9,262 nucleotides of DNA from JBDREF01 sp043820045 (GTDB taxonomy: Bacteria > Planctomycetota > Phycisphaerae > Sedimentisphaerales > Anaerobacaceae). The notes beneath the pieces are model-generated. The model did not search any database and was not told where the DNA came from. It saw only the letters and a program-made list of their open reading frames with translations. The position numbers and the translations under genes were made by a program. Shown piece after piece: positions 1 through 6,996 of this stretch (position 1 is the first letter of the stretch; each line of letters opens with the position of its first letter). Where the stretch lies: the NCBI GenBank assembly GCA_043820045.1, contig JBDREF010000441.1, positions 1-9,262 on the forward strand, in the 5' to 3' direction.

Positions 1-212
1 CGTTTGAGAACAAAGCCACAAACACCTGCTTCGTAACAAAACTTAACTTCTCCGGGTGCTTGCTTGATAATTTTCTTGGTCATCTTAGTAATTTCCCGAG
101 CAGTATTCCTGACGGTAAATCTCACGATTTCCTCTTGTTCAGGGTAATGCAGTGCAACAGTATGTTCTTTTTTGTGGGTATCCATCGCTACATAAGCTAT
201 ACTATTTTCCAT
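1..212 (-). CDS. IS110-family transposase (DEDD recombinase), N-terminal part, cut by window edge
   Basis: This is the first 70 residues of an IS110-family transposase, which cuts and joins DNA through a RuvC-like DEDD domain. The start MENSIAYVAMDTHKKEHTVA carries the first catalytic Asp (D11) in the usual 'D-x-H-K' setting. The stretch FCYEAGVCGF (residues 58-67) matches the family's 'YEAGxCGY' motif and holds the acidic residue E61. The start is chosen at the ATG ending at 212 because AAAGGAG lies nine bases upstream. The remaining DEDD residues and the C-terminal Tnp20 domain with its serine lie beyond position 1. It reads in the same direction as the efflux operon and starts 278 bases past that operon's last stop. 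The sequence is more AT-rich than the operon, as expected for an acquired element. The family call rests on motifs only, but both are characteristic. Confidence 0.88.
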   Translation of the reverse strand, partial: MENSIAYVAMDTHKKEHTVALHYPEQEEIVRFTVRNTAREITKMTKKIIKQAPGEVKFCYEAGVCGFVLK

Positions 213-346
213 AACGACCGGCTCCTTTCAATTGTATGCGGCTCTGTCTAAAAAGGATAATCCGCGATTATCGGTGGCTACGTACCACCTTGTCGCATGA
301 GCCTTATCGGCTCATGACGACGTTTACAATCACGGCGCCGGTCGTT
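213..346 (-). ncRNA. Structured RNA in the IS110 left end, candidate bridge RNA or leader
   Basis: On the minus strand this 134-base segment begins with AACGACCGGC (346-337) and ends with its exact complement GCCGGTCGTT (222-213), directly against the transposase ATG. Inside the 10-bp stem are three hairpins. The first spans 321-292: GTCG, a one-base bulge, CATGAGCC, loop GATAA, GGCTCATG, CGAC. The second spans 289-273: GGTGG, a seven-base loop, CCACC. The third spans 272-256: GATAATC, loop GCG, GATTATC, followed by CTTTTT. IS110-group elements are known to encode a bridge RNA in the left-end non-coding region upstream of the transposase, which fits this position. I did not identify target or donor guide loops, so the role is inferred. 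A structure that masks the AAAGGAG site and regulates translation is the main alternative. Confidence 0.4.
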
Positions 347-490
347 CCATATTTTCTACGCCATTTGTAATCTTCCACCAAAAGCCGGCAGATGCACGTC
401 TCAGAAAGCCTATGTATACTAAGGATAAGGACAGGATGTTTGACGTGGCCTGGGCGCCATGTTCCGACTTGGTAGCATGGTGTCACTCTA
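347..490. other. Non-coding gap between the outer-membrane protein gene and the IS110 leader
   Basis: The gap holds no convincing gene. A 60-codon minus-strand frame covers part of it, but it has no recognisable motif and no ribosome site, and it runs into the structured leader. No intrinsic terminator (GC-rich hairpin plus T-run) follows the operon's last stop codon at 491-493. The IS may therefore have displaced the original terminator. The border of the IS probably lies in this stretch. Confidence 0.4.
353..381 (-). promoter_or_regulatory. Weak candidate promoter for the IS110 leader RNA
   Basis: On the minus strand TTGGTG (381-376) and TAGAAA (358-353) are 17 bases apart. They match the sigma70 -35 box at 3 of 6 positions and the -10 box at 4 of 6. 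A transcript would begin about 346, which is the first base of the 10-bp stem. The boxes are poor, so the spacing and the position relative to the stem are the only support. Confidence 0.22.
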
Positions 491-1930
491 TTACTCCCAA
501 CTGCCGCCGAGAGCCTTGATGAGTTGGATGAGGTGGGTGGTTCTTTGGGTCCGCGCGGTTAGCTGGTCGTTGGCAGTGTTAAGCAAGGGTATTTGCGCAG
601 CGAGGATGCTGGGGCGGTCGAGTAGGCCTTTATCAAAGAGCCGGTTGGCCATGTCGAAGGTCTTCTCCTGAGAGGTGGCGAGAGCAGCCAAGGTATCGAG
701 CCGTTGGGTGTCCTCACGATAGGCCACCAATGCAGTTTCCACATCACCCACCGCAGTGTGCAGAGTCTTTTCATAGGCGGCGAGGGCAGCCTCGGTCTGC
801 GCGTCAGCGACTTTGACACGTTGGCGCAGGCGTCCGGCGTTGAATAGGGGCACACGCAGCCCAGGACCGATACCGCCGAAAGCACTGTCTGTGGCATTGA
901 GATTGGCCAGGTCCGTGGTGGTCCAGCCAAAGGTGCCGGTGAGGGTCAGACTAGGATAGAGATCGGCCTGGGCCATACCAACGCGGGCCGTGGCCGCGGC
1001 CAGTTCCCGTTCGGCTTGGCGGATGTCCGGTCTGCGGCGAAGCAAGTCCGCCGGGATACCAATGGAGACCATGACATTAGCGTCGGGCAGGTCACTGGGG
1101 GATGCGAGTCGCTGAAGCAGATCCGCGGGCTTGGCGGCTAAGAGCACGGCTAATCGGTAGATACAGGTACGCTGGGCCTGGCGCAGGGACGGCAGTTGCG
1201 ACTGGATTGCCTGGACCTGCCCCTCAGCAGCCGCAACATCGAGTTGTGTTGCTATACTGAGGTTGGCTTTCTTTTGGAGGAGCTCCAGGTTCTCCTGCCG
1301 GTTTTCGAGCAGACGTTCAATGACGATCTGTTGCTGCTGGGCCAGACGCAGGGCCAGGTACTGGATGGCTACTTCAGCCTGTAAGGAGACCCGGATGTCA
1401 CGTAGAGTCTCCAGGCGGGCTTCGGTCACGTCGGTAGCGGCCTCCACGCCCCGACGCCCGCCGCCGAACAGGTCGATCTCCCAGGCAGCATCCAGGCCGG
1501 CCTGATAAAGGTCGTAGTCAGTGGGCATCAGGCCACGTTGCAGGGCCGGGCCCAGGGAACCGGTTTCACTCTCACGGCGCCGGGATACGCTGCCAGAGGC
1601 GTTAACGGTCAAGGACTTACCCGATGCGGCCACACCTTGCAGGGCACGGGCTTCACGTAGGTGTGCCACGGCGATATGCAGATCGGCGTTGTTCTGTTGG
1701 GCCTCCGCGATTAGGCTTGATAACTCGGGATCTCGAAAGGCCTCCCACCAAGCAGCCAGTGATGGTGCGGTTTGATTGGCATCCGTCATCGTGGCCTCCA
1801 CGTATGTGGCCGGTAGGATCACATCCGGGCAGGTGTAATTCGGTCCGACCGGGGTACACGAGACAAACCAGAGAGGCAGCAGGCTCACAAGTAGTCTTGT
1901 TCGGATGGGTTTTAGAGGGACGGGTTGCAT
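491..1930 (-). CDS. Outer-membrane efflux lipoprotein (TolC/OprM/NodT family)
   Basis: This is the outer-membrane channel of a tripartite exporter. As a trimer it would form a 12-strand beta barrel and an alpha-helical tunnel across the periplasm. The N-terminus has two Arg, a hydrophobic run and the lipobox WFVSC, with lipidation expected at C25, followed by PVGPNY, which is typical of the family. Two outer-membrane-efflux repeats follow. The first holds WEIDLFGGGRR (about 150-160). The second holds IPADLLRRRPDIRQAE (about 292-308) and YPSLTLTGTFGW. Its 479 residues are normal for NodT/OprM proteins, and the end LIKALGGSWE looks complete. GGAG in the end of the preceding permease gene, nine bases before the ATG, serves as its ribosome site. 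The gap to that gene is 4 bases, so it is the last gene of the operon and very probably the partner channel of this ABC exporter. The substrate is unknown. Confidence 0.92.
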   Translation of the reverse strand: MQPVPLKPIRTRLLVSLLPLWFVSCTPVGPNYTCPDVILPATYVEATMTDANQTAPSLAAWWEAFRDPELSSLIAEAQQNNADLHIAVAHLREARALQGVAASGKSLTVNASGSVSRRRESETGSLGPALQRGLMPTDYDLYQAGLDAAWEIDLFGGGRRGVEAATDVTEARLETLRDIRVSLQAEVAIQYLALRLAQQQQIVIERLLENRQENLELLQKKANLSIATQLDVAAAEGQVQAIQSQLPSLRQAQRTCIYRLAVLLAAKPADLLQRLASPSDLPDANVMVSIGIPADLLRRRPDIRQAERELAAATARVGMAQADLYPSLTLTGTFGWTTTDLANLNATDSAFGGIGPGLRVPLFNAGRLRQRVKVADAQTEAALAAYEKTLHTAVGDVETALVAYREDTQRLDTLAALATSQEKTFDMANRLFDKGLLDRPSILAAQIPLLNTANDQLTARTQRTTHLIQLIKALGGSWE

Positions 1931-1934
1931 TGAA

Positions 1935-3038
1935 TTACTCCATTCGATGTCTGAAGAGCCAGACCGCAGCCAGCAGGGTCACGATCGCGATAATGACCAG
2001 GGGCCAGGCATTAGCTAGTACGTCGGACGCTGGCATAGCCTTGAGAAACACGCCTCGCACGATGACCAGAAACCAGCGCAGCGGATTACCCAGGGTCACG
2101 ACCTGGAGCCAGGGTGGCATGTTTTCAATGGGTGTGGCAAAGCCGGACAGCAGCATGGCCGGGGTCATGAAGGTAAACGCACCCAGGATGGCCTGCTGCT
2201 GGGTCAGGGACAGGGCGCTGATGAACAGGCCAACGCCTATGATGGACAACAAAAACAGGGTCATGGCCCCATAGAGCAGGACCAGGGAGCCCTGGAAGGG
2301 AATGCGAAATACCCACACGGCTGCGCCCAGGATCAGGCTTCCCTCGGCCACGGCCACCAATAGGGCAGCGCCCGCCTTGCCCAACAGGATCTCCAGGGGG
2401 CGCAAGGGTGAGACGATCAACTGGTCGAATGTCCCCATCTCTCGCTCCCGCGCCACGGACAGACTCGTGACCAGCAGTCCTATTAAGGTCGAGATCACGG
2501 CCACCAAACTCGGGACAGTGTACCATTTGAAGTCCAGATTCGGATTGAACCAGTGACGCACGGCCATGGTCACGGGCACGGTGCCTTGCTGTCCGACCAT
2601 GTCCTGCTGAAAGGTCTGGACAATGCGGGCACCGTAGCCGCTTACGATCTGGGCGGCATTGGTCTTGCGTCCGTCCAGGAGAAACTGGACGCATGTCGGG
2701 CGGTGTGCCAGTATGTCACGGGAGAAGTCCTGTCCGATCACCAGCACGGCCAGAGCCTGCTGACGGTCCAGGGTGGACCGGATGTGGGTTTCACTTTCCA
2801 GTGAGATCAGGTGTGTGAAGGTGCGCGCGGCCCTGAATCGCTCGACTAACTCAGTTCCCATGAGACCATGGTCCCGGTTCAAGACCGCCAGGGTAACGTT
2901 CTTGGCCTCCTGGGTGGCGGCAAAAGAGAAGACAAACAACTGGATCAAAGGCGGCATGATCAGGACGGTCCGGCCCTTGGGGTCCCGCAGGATCGCCAGC
3001 AGTTCCTTGATGATCAGTGTGCCCAAGCGGTGCCGCAT
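1935..3038 (-). CDS. ybhR: ABC-2 type transporter permease, YbhR-like
   Basis: This is one of two inner-membrane permease subunits of the exporter. The 367 residues follow the ABC-2 plan. A cytoplasmic N-terminus with IIKELLAILRDPKGR (9-23) precedes TM1 (about 23-42), a large periplasmic domain (about 43-172) containing HWFNPNLDFKWYTVPSLVA, and then TM2 (174-195). The cytoplasmic coupling motif VAREREMGTFDQL (195-207) follows, then four more TM segments (about 222-243, 250-275, 283-300 and 343-362), with LLSGFATPIENMP between TM5 and TM6. The pattern agrees closely with E. coli YbhR as I remember it. Its ATG lies 13 bases after the stop of the upstream permease gene, with AAGGAA as ribosome site. 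It should form a heterodimer with the neighbouring YbhS-like protein. The E. coli system has been linked to drug and cation export, but the substrate here cannot be read from sequence. Confidence 0.92.
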   Translation of the reverse strand: MRHRLGTLIIKELLAILRDPKGRTVLIMPPLIQLFVFSFAATQEAKNVTLAVLNRDHGLMGTELVERFRAARTFTHLISLESETHIRSTLDRQQALAVLVIGQDFSRDILAHRPTCVQFLLDGRKTNAAQIVSGYGARIVQTFQQDMVGQQGTVPVTMAVRHWFNPNLDFKWYTVPSLVAVISTLIGLLVTSLSVAREREMGTFDQLIVSPLRPLEILLGKAGAALLVAVAEGSLILGAAVWVFRIPFQGSLVLLYGAMTLFLLSIIGVGLFISALSLTQQQAILGAFTFMTPAMLLSGFATPIENMPPWLQVVTLGNPLRWFLVIVRGVFLKAMPASDVLANAWPLVIIAIVTLLAAVWLFRHRME

Positions 3039-3051
3039 GGTTTGTGATTCC

Positions 3052-4200
3052 TTATCCCAATCGTTTGGATGTCTTCTTGCCGGTGATCAGAAAGAAAAAC
3101 GCAGCTATAGCCAACAGGACGGCCACATTAGGCAGAATCAGAGGCCATATGTCCCCGGCCAGAAACAGTGTCTGCAAACATGTCACCAGGTACCGGGCCG
3201 GGATCACGCGCGTGATCTGTCGGATCGGCCAGGGCATGGAGGCGATCTCGAAGATGAACCCGGACAACAGAAACGCTGGTAAGAACGCGGAGATCAGAGC
3301 CAGTTGCGCAGCAATGAACTGATTCTTAGCTGCCGTGGAAATCAGGAGTCCCTGGCCCAGGGCACTCAACAGGAAACAACCCGACACCAGCAGCAAGGCT
3401 CCCAGTGAACCTTGAAACGGCACGCCGAACAACCCCACGGCAATGGCGGTGCTCAGGAGTATGGACCCCATGCCCAGGACAAAATACGGCACGAGCTTGC
3501 CGATCACGATTTCCACAGCCCCGACAGGTGTGGCCAGCAGGGCCTCCATGGTACCGCGTTCCCATTCGCGTGATACCACCAGGGCAGTCAGTAGCGTGCC
3601 GATGATGGCCATGATGATGGCCAGGGACCCGGGGACCAGTGAGTTGCGGCTATTTAGCTCCGGGTTATAAAAGACTCGGGACACCTGGGTGACTGCCGGT
3701 TCGGTGGCACGTGCGTTGGCATAGCCCTGTTGCGTGAGCCAGACCTGGAGTACACCCTGGATGTAGTTCTGTAGGATGGTGGCGGTGTTGGTTTCGCTGG
3801 CGTCCGTGATCAGTTGTACGGTCGCGGTGTCAGCGGGTCGATGCAGGGCGCGGCTGAAGTCCTGAGGGATCACCACAATGCCCCGTACCTGCCCGGCCAC
3901 GAGTTCGGACTTGAAGGCCTCTGCCTCGCGTCCAATGCGCGTCTGGAAGAAGTGTGACTTCTGAAAGACTGCGCCCAGATCCATCGCTTCGGGACCGCCG
4001 TCCTCCACGGCCACGGCCAGAGAGATGTCACGGGCATCCAGAGATACACCGTACCCGAACAGGAATAGCAGTAGCAGGGGCAGGACAAAGGCGATCAGGA
4101 TACTGCTCGGGTCGCGCACTACCTGGCGAAACTCTTTGCCGATTAGGGCCTTGAGCCGTCGACCGCGACCGTGACGTACCGATGTAGGGGTCCATTTCAT
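3052..4200 (-). CDS. ybhS: ABC-2 type transporter permease, YbhS-like
   Basis: This is the second inner-membrane permease subunit. The start is set at the ATG ending at 4200, which overlaps the ATPase stop as ATGA and has GGGGAGG upstream. A further in-frame ATG at 4227 would add nine Gly/Arg-rich residues and lie inside the ATPase gene. From 4200 the protein has 382 residues. KALIGKEFRQVVRDPSS comes before TM1 (about 33-51, with LLLLFLFGYG), followed by a periplasmic domain containing VFYNPELNSRNSLVPG. TM2 (about 188-210), VVSREWERGTMEALLATP and four further TM segments complete it, with LLSGFIFEIASMP and IPARYLVTCLQTLFLAG near the end. All of these are family hallmarks of YbhS. The 4-base overlap suggests translational coupling to the ATPase, so a break in that gene could also reduce this protein. 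Confidence 0.92.
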   Translation of the reverse strand: MKWTPTSVRHGRGRRLKALIGKEFRQVVRDPSSILIAFVLPLLLLFLFGYGVSLDARDISLAVAVEDGGPEAMDLGAVFQKSHFFQTRIGREAEAFKSELVAGQVRGIVVIPQDFSRALHRPADTATVQLITDASETNTATILQNYIQGVLQVWLTQQGYANARATEPAVTQVSRVFYNPELNSRNSLVPGSLAIIMAIIGTLLTALVVSREWERGTMEALLATPVGAVEIVIGKLVPYFVLGMGSILLSTAIAVGLFGVPFQGSLGALLLVSGCFLLSALGQGLLISTAAKNQFIAAQLALISAFLPAFLLSGFIFEIASMPWPIRQITRVIPARYLVTCLQTLFLAGDIWPLILPNVAVLLAIAAFFFLITGKKTSKRLG

Positions 4201-5858
4201 GCCACGGCCTCCCCTGCCTGGTCCCATTGACGGATTAGGGCGATGAAGGCGTCTTCCAGGGTGGGCTCCGGTAGGTCCCGTGAACGTACCTTGTCCTTAA
4301 GCAGGTCAGGTGAGCCCTCGGCGATCTTTTCCCCCCGGTAGATCAGGCCGATGCGGTCGCAGTATTCGGCCTCGTCCATGAAGTGCGTGGTGATCAGGAT
4401 GGTGACACCTTTGTCCACCAGGCCATTGATGTGACTCCAGAACTCCCGCCGGGTGATGGGATCGACGCCAGAGGTCGGCTCGTCAAGAAAGAGCACGTCT
4501 GGCTGGTGCATGACCGCACAGGCCAGGGCCAGACGCTGTTTGAAGCCCAGTGGCAGATCCCGCGCCGAAGTACTCAGAGTGGCGCGAAGATCAAAAACCT
4601 CGGTCATGGTGTCGATCGCCTCACGCCGGGCGCGATTGGACAGTCCGTACACACCCGCGAAGAATGCCAGGTTCTGACGCACGGAGAGGTCGCCGTAGAG
4701 CGAAAACTTTTGGGCCATGTAGCCCAGTCGGGCTCGCGCCTTGGAGGCCGAGCGACGCAGATCGATCCCTGCCACGAAGCCGTGGCCCTCGGTCGGTTTG
4801 AGCAGGCCGCACATCATCTTGAAAGTCGTGCTCTTGCCCGCTCCATTGGGGCCAAGCAGGCCGAAGATCTCGCCTCTGCGGATAGAGAAGCTGTTGTGGT
4901 GCACGGCGGTAAACGCACCGAAGCGTTTGGTCAGGTCCTTGGCTTCCACCACGGGCTTGCCGTCGTCCGGCACCGTGCGAAACCGAACGGCCAGGGCCGA
5001 ATCTCCGCCGGGTCCGCCGCCCAGGATATCCAGAAAGGCGTCTTCAAACCGAGGTATCACGGCCACCGGTTGCGCGTCCTTGGCACCGGAGACTTGAGAT
5101 GGTGACACCGGTGCAGCATCTGTGCGCAGGACCAGTCGCACGGCCTGTCCCTGGATCACGCCGTCGAGCACGGCCGGTTCGCGCAGGGCTTGCTGCAACA
5201 CAGCACGTCTGCGGGCTTGGGGTAGACCGCGCCACTGAAAGACGCGGCCGTGCACCCGTCCAGTCAGGTCGTCGGGCACGCCGTGAAACAAGAGCTTGCC
5301 ATGGTTCAGCAGCAGCACGTGATCGCACTGTTCAGCCTCGTCCAGATAGGCCGTGCTCCAGACCACGGCGACGTGTGCGTCCACCAAGTCCCGCACCATG
5401 CGCCAGAGTTCGCGGCGGCTGATCGGATCCACACCCACACTCGGTTCGTCCAGCAACAGCAGGTCTGGCTTGCGGATCAGGGCACAGGCCAGGCCGAGCT
5501 TCTGCTTCATGCCCCCGGACAGACGCCCGGCCAGACGGCGGGTAAAGGGGGCCAGGCCGGTGAAGGCGAGCAACCGCTCGAAGGTCTCGGTGCGGACCTG
5601 TCCCACCACACCGCGCAGATCCGCGTACAGGTGGAGGTTTTCCATAACCGTGAGGTCCTCATACAGACCGAAACGCTGGGGCATATAGCCCAGAACGTGG
5701 TGCAGGGCATCGGTCTGTGTCACGGTATCCAGGTCGCAGGCAGTGACCCGTCCCTCACCGGGCACCAGCAGACCCGCGATCAGACGCAACAGCGTGGTCT
5801 TACCTGCGCCGTCCGGCCCCACCAGGCCGGTAATCTGGCCGGGCCTGCACGGATGCAT
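4197..5858 (-). CDS. ybhF: Double-domain ABC exporter ATPase, YbhF-like, 5' end frameshifted
   Basis: This is the cytoplasmic ATPase that powers the exporter, with two nucleotide-binding domains in one chain. The open frame from the only available ATG (5858) gives 553 residues. Domain 1 has Walker A GPDGAGKTT (14-22), signature LSGGMKQK (113-120), Walker B LLLLDEP (133-139) and WSTAYLDEAE, where the switch His is absent. Domain 2 has Walker A GPNGAGKST (336-344), a non-standard signature LPLGFKQR (435-442), Walker B LFLDEPTSG and switch H492 in ITTHFMDEAE. E. coli YbhF has about 578 residues and begins some 30 residues earlier. Those residues are present just upstream in another frame (start 5937). 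With one extra base in the GC run at 5839-5845 removed, the gene would code for 579 residues. It is therefore a frameshifted gene, an internal-start form lacking the first beta strand, or a sequence error. The internal ATG has no good ribosome site. Confidence 0.9.
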   Translation of the reverse strand: MHPCRPGQITGLVGPDGAGKTTLLRLIAGLLVPGEGRVTACDLDTVTQTDALHHVLGYMPQRFGLYEDLTVMENLHLYADLRGVVGQVRTETFERLLAFTGLAPFTRRLAGRLSGGMKQKLGLACALIRKPDLLLLDEPSVGVDPISRRELWRMVRDLVDAHVAVVWSTAYLDEAEQCDHVLLLNHGKLLFHGVPDDLTGRVHGRVFQWRGLPQARRRAVLQQALREPAVLDGVIQGQAVRLVLRTDAAPVSPSQVSGAKDAQPVAVIPRFEDAFLDILGGGPGGDSALAVRFRTVPDDGKPVVEAKDLTKRFGAFTAVHHNSFSIRRGEIFGLLGPNGAGKSTTFKMMCGLLKPTEGHGFVAGIDLRRSASKARARLGYMAQKFSLYGDLSVRQNLAFFAGVYGLSNRARREAIDTMTEVFDLRATLSTSARDLPLGFKQRLALACAVMHQPDVLFLDEPTSGVDPITRREFWSHINGLVDKGVTILITTHFMDEAEYCDRIGLIYRGEKIAEGSPDLLKDKVRSRDLPEPTLEDAFIALIRQWDQAGEAVA

Positions 5859-5937
5859 GGATTGCGTCCAGAGCTGGTCGTGTCTGGCCCTTGAAGCGGT
5901 AGGTCAATCCCTGGATGGAGACCACGGGCTGCGCCAT
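5800..5937 (-). other. Out-of-frame 5' end of the YbhF-like ATPase gene
   Basis: The ATG at 5937-5935 overlaps the stop of the membrane fusion gene as TAATG. It reads MAQPVVSIQGLTYRF and then LDAIHASVQ, the usual first strands of an ABC ATPase. After residue 31 the frame fails: it continues ARPDYRPGG and stops at TAA (5802-5800), giving 45 codons. The downstream ATPase frame resumes with PGQITGLVG, so deleting one base in 5839-5845 joins VQ to PGQ perfectly. This is the natural start of the ATPase, and the tight overlap points to coupled translation from the fusion protein gene. Confidence 0.8.
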
Positions 5938-6938
5938 TAGGGTGTCTCCGTGGTATCCAGGTGCACGGTCACGGGCATGCCCTGACGAAGGCCTTCATCC
6001 GGGTTGTCCGCCACAATACGCACACGGAAGACCAGGTCTGTGCGCAATTGTGGAGTTTGGACATTCTTCGGCGTAAACTCGGCCTCGGGCGAGATGAATC
6101 CCACGTGCCCGGGGTAGGGGTGATCCGGTTGGCTGTCCGTGATAATCTGCGCCTTCATTCCGGGTCGAATCCGGCCCAGATCGGGTTCCGCCACGTAGGC
6201 CCTCACCCACACCGGGTCGGTCAGGGACAGCATGCCCACGGTCTGGCCCATGCCCACCACGGCACCAGGCTCTTCCACCCGTGTCAACAGGATCCCACCA
6301 TTGGGCGCGAGCAAGGTGGCATCCCGAACTCGAATGCGCGCCTGGGCCAGAGCGGCTTGGGCCACCATCCAACGGGCCTGTCCCACCTCGATGTCCTCCT
6401 GACGCGGACCTTCCAAGGCTAAAGCCAAAGCCGCTTGGGCTATCTGCACCTCCGCCTCGGCCTGAGCTCGCCGAGCCGTGATATCATCAACGGATTGGCC
6501 TGTGACCGCACCGGATGTCACCAGTTCACTGCGCCGGTCGTATTCCAACTTAATTGTCTGGAGCGCGGCCTCACTAGCGCGCACACGGGCTCGGGCCTGC
6601 TCGATCTCCTGAGGTCGCGTCCCGTTCTTCAGGCGGGCCAGGTCCGCTGCGGCCAAGTCGCATTCCCCCTGAGCCCGGGCCAGATCCTGTTCAAATGGCT
6701 CTGCGTCCAGCAGGGCTACCACGTCGCCGGCTTCGAGCCTGTCCCCCTCTTCAAAACGCACCTCCGTGAGACGTCCTCCCACGCGAAAGGCCAGGGATAC
6801 ACGTCGAATGTCCACATTGCCGTAGAGAGTCAGGTCACCGCCGTCCAGCAAACTCGGTGCCTGACGTGTCTTCCAAATCCCGATCCCGGCACCTACTGCC
6901 AAAATCAACCCGACAACGATGAATGGCTTCTTTTTCAT
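5937..6938 (-). CDS. ybhG: Periplasmic membrane fusion (adaptor) protein, HlyD/YbhG-like
   Basis: This is the adaptor that links the inner-membrane ABC transporter to the outer-membrane channel. The 333 residues begin with KKK and a single membrane anchor (about 5-23). LTLYGNVDIRRVSLAFRVGG (37-56) opens the lipoyl-like half-motif, with RFEEGDRLEAGDVVALLD. An alpha-helical hairpin rich in Ala, Gln and Arg follows (about 84-205). The second lipoyl half, LLAPNGGILLTRVEEPGAVV (209-228), and a beta-barrel domain containing PVWVRAYVAEPDLGRI and FISPEAEFTPKNVQTPQLRT come next. LRQGMPVTVHLD closes it. Order and motifs agree with E. coli YbhG from memory. The start at 6938 has AAGGAT seven bases upstream, and its stop overlaps the ATPase start. 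The helical hairpin is expected to contact the channel encoded by the last gene of the operon. Confidence 0.93.
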   Translation of the reverse strand: MKKKPFIVVGLILAVGAGIGIWKTRQAPSLLDGGDLTLYGNVDIRRVSLAFRVGGRLTEVRFEEGDRLEAGDVVALLDAEPFEQDLARAQGECDLAAADLARLKNGTRPQEIEQARARVRASEAALQTIKLEYDRRSELVTSGAVTGQSVDDITARRAQAEAEVQIAQAALALALEGPRQEDIEVGQARWMVAQAALAQARIRVRDATLLAPNGGILLTRVEEPGAVVGMGQTVGMLSLTDPVWVRAYVAEPDLGRIRPGMKAQIITDSQPDHPYPGHVGFISPEAEFTPKNVQTPQLRTDLVFRVRIVADNPDEGLRQGMPVTVHLDTTETP

Positions 6939-6996
6939 TGCTTATCCTTAATTGTCGCAGGATGGGCTTCCACCCATGCTGTATCTTAAATACATT
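6939..6996 (-). promoter_or_regulatory. Regulator-to-exporter gap with a small palindrome
   Basis: The 58 bases between the regulator stop and the fusion protein start contain TGTAT-N5-ATACA (6980-6994), a perfect 5-bp inverted repeat. A second small repeat, ATGGG-N6-CCCAT (6962-6977), lies closer to the start codon. There is no T-run, so neither looks like a terminator. A poor -35/-10 pair (CTGACT, then GATACA after 17 bases) overlaps the first palindrome. This could be an internal operator or promoter for the exporter genes, but the arms are too short to be sure. Confidence 0.28.

Larger units (their letters stand above)
1..346 (-). mobile_element. IS110-family insertion sequence, 5' (left-end) portion
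   Basis: The element contains the transposase start and the structured leader before it. The outer left end cannot be fixed. IS110 elements have no or very short terminal repeats, and the other end is outside the window. Position 346, the outer edge of the 10-bp stem, is the minimum extent. The end could lie anywhere up to about 490, where the outer-membrane protein gene stops. Confidence 0.6.

Noticed and set aside
304..486. A 60-codon minus-strand open frame between the channel gene and the IS110 start
   Set aside because: It has no recognisable motif and no ribosome site, and it overlaps the hairpins of the leader.
1624..2274. A long plus-strand frame (216 codons) opposite the channel and YbhR-like genes
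   Set aside because: It is a shadow frame of GC-rich coding DNA with low-complexity, Arg-rich translation. The minus strand holds clear family proteins.
4201..4227. An upstream ATG that would add nine residues to the YbhS-like permease
   Set aside because: It lies inside the ATPase gene. The ATGA overlap at 4200 and its GGGGAGG site give a better start.
4383..5105. A 240-codon plus-strand frame opposite the ATPase gene
   Set aside because: It runs antisense through conserved ATPase motifs and its own translation resembles no protein family.
6961..6978. ATGGG-N6-CCCAT hairpin before the fusion protein gene, considered as a terminator
   Set aside because: It has only 5 bp of stem and no T-run. 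The genes are co-directional and closely spaced.
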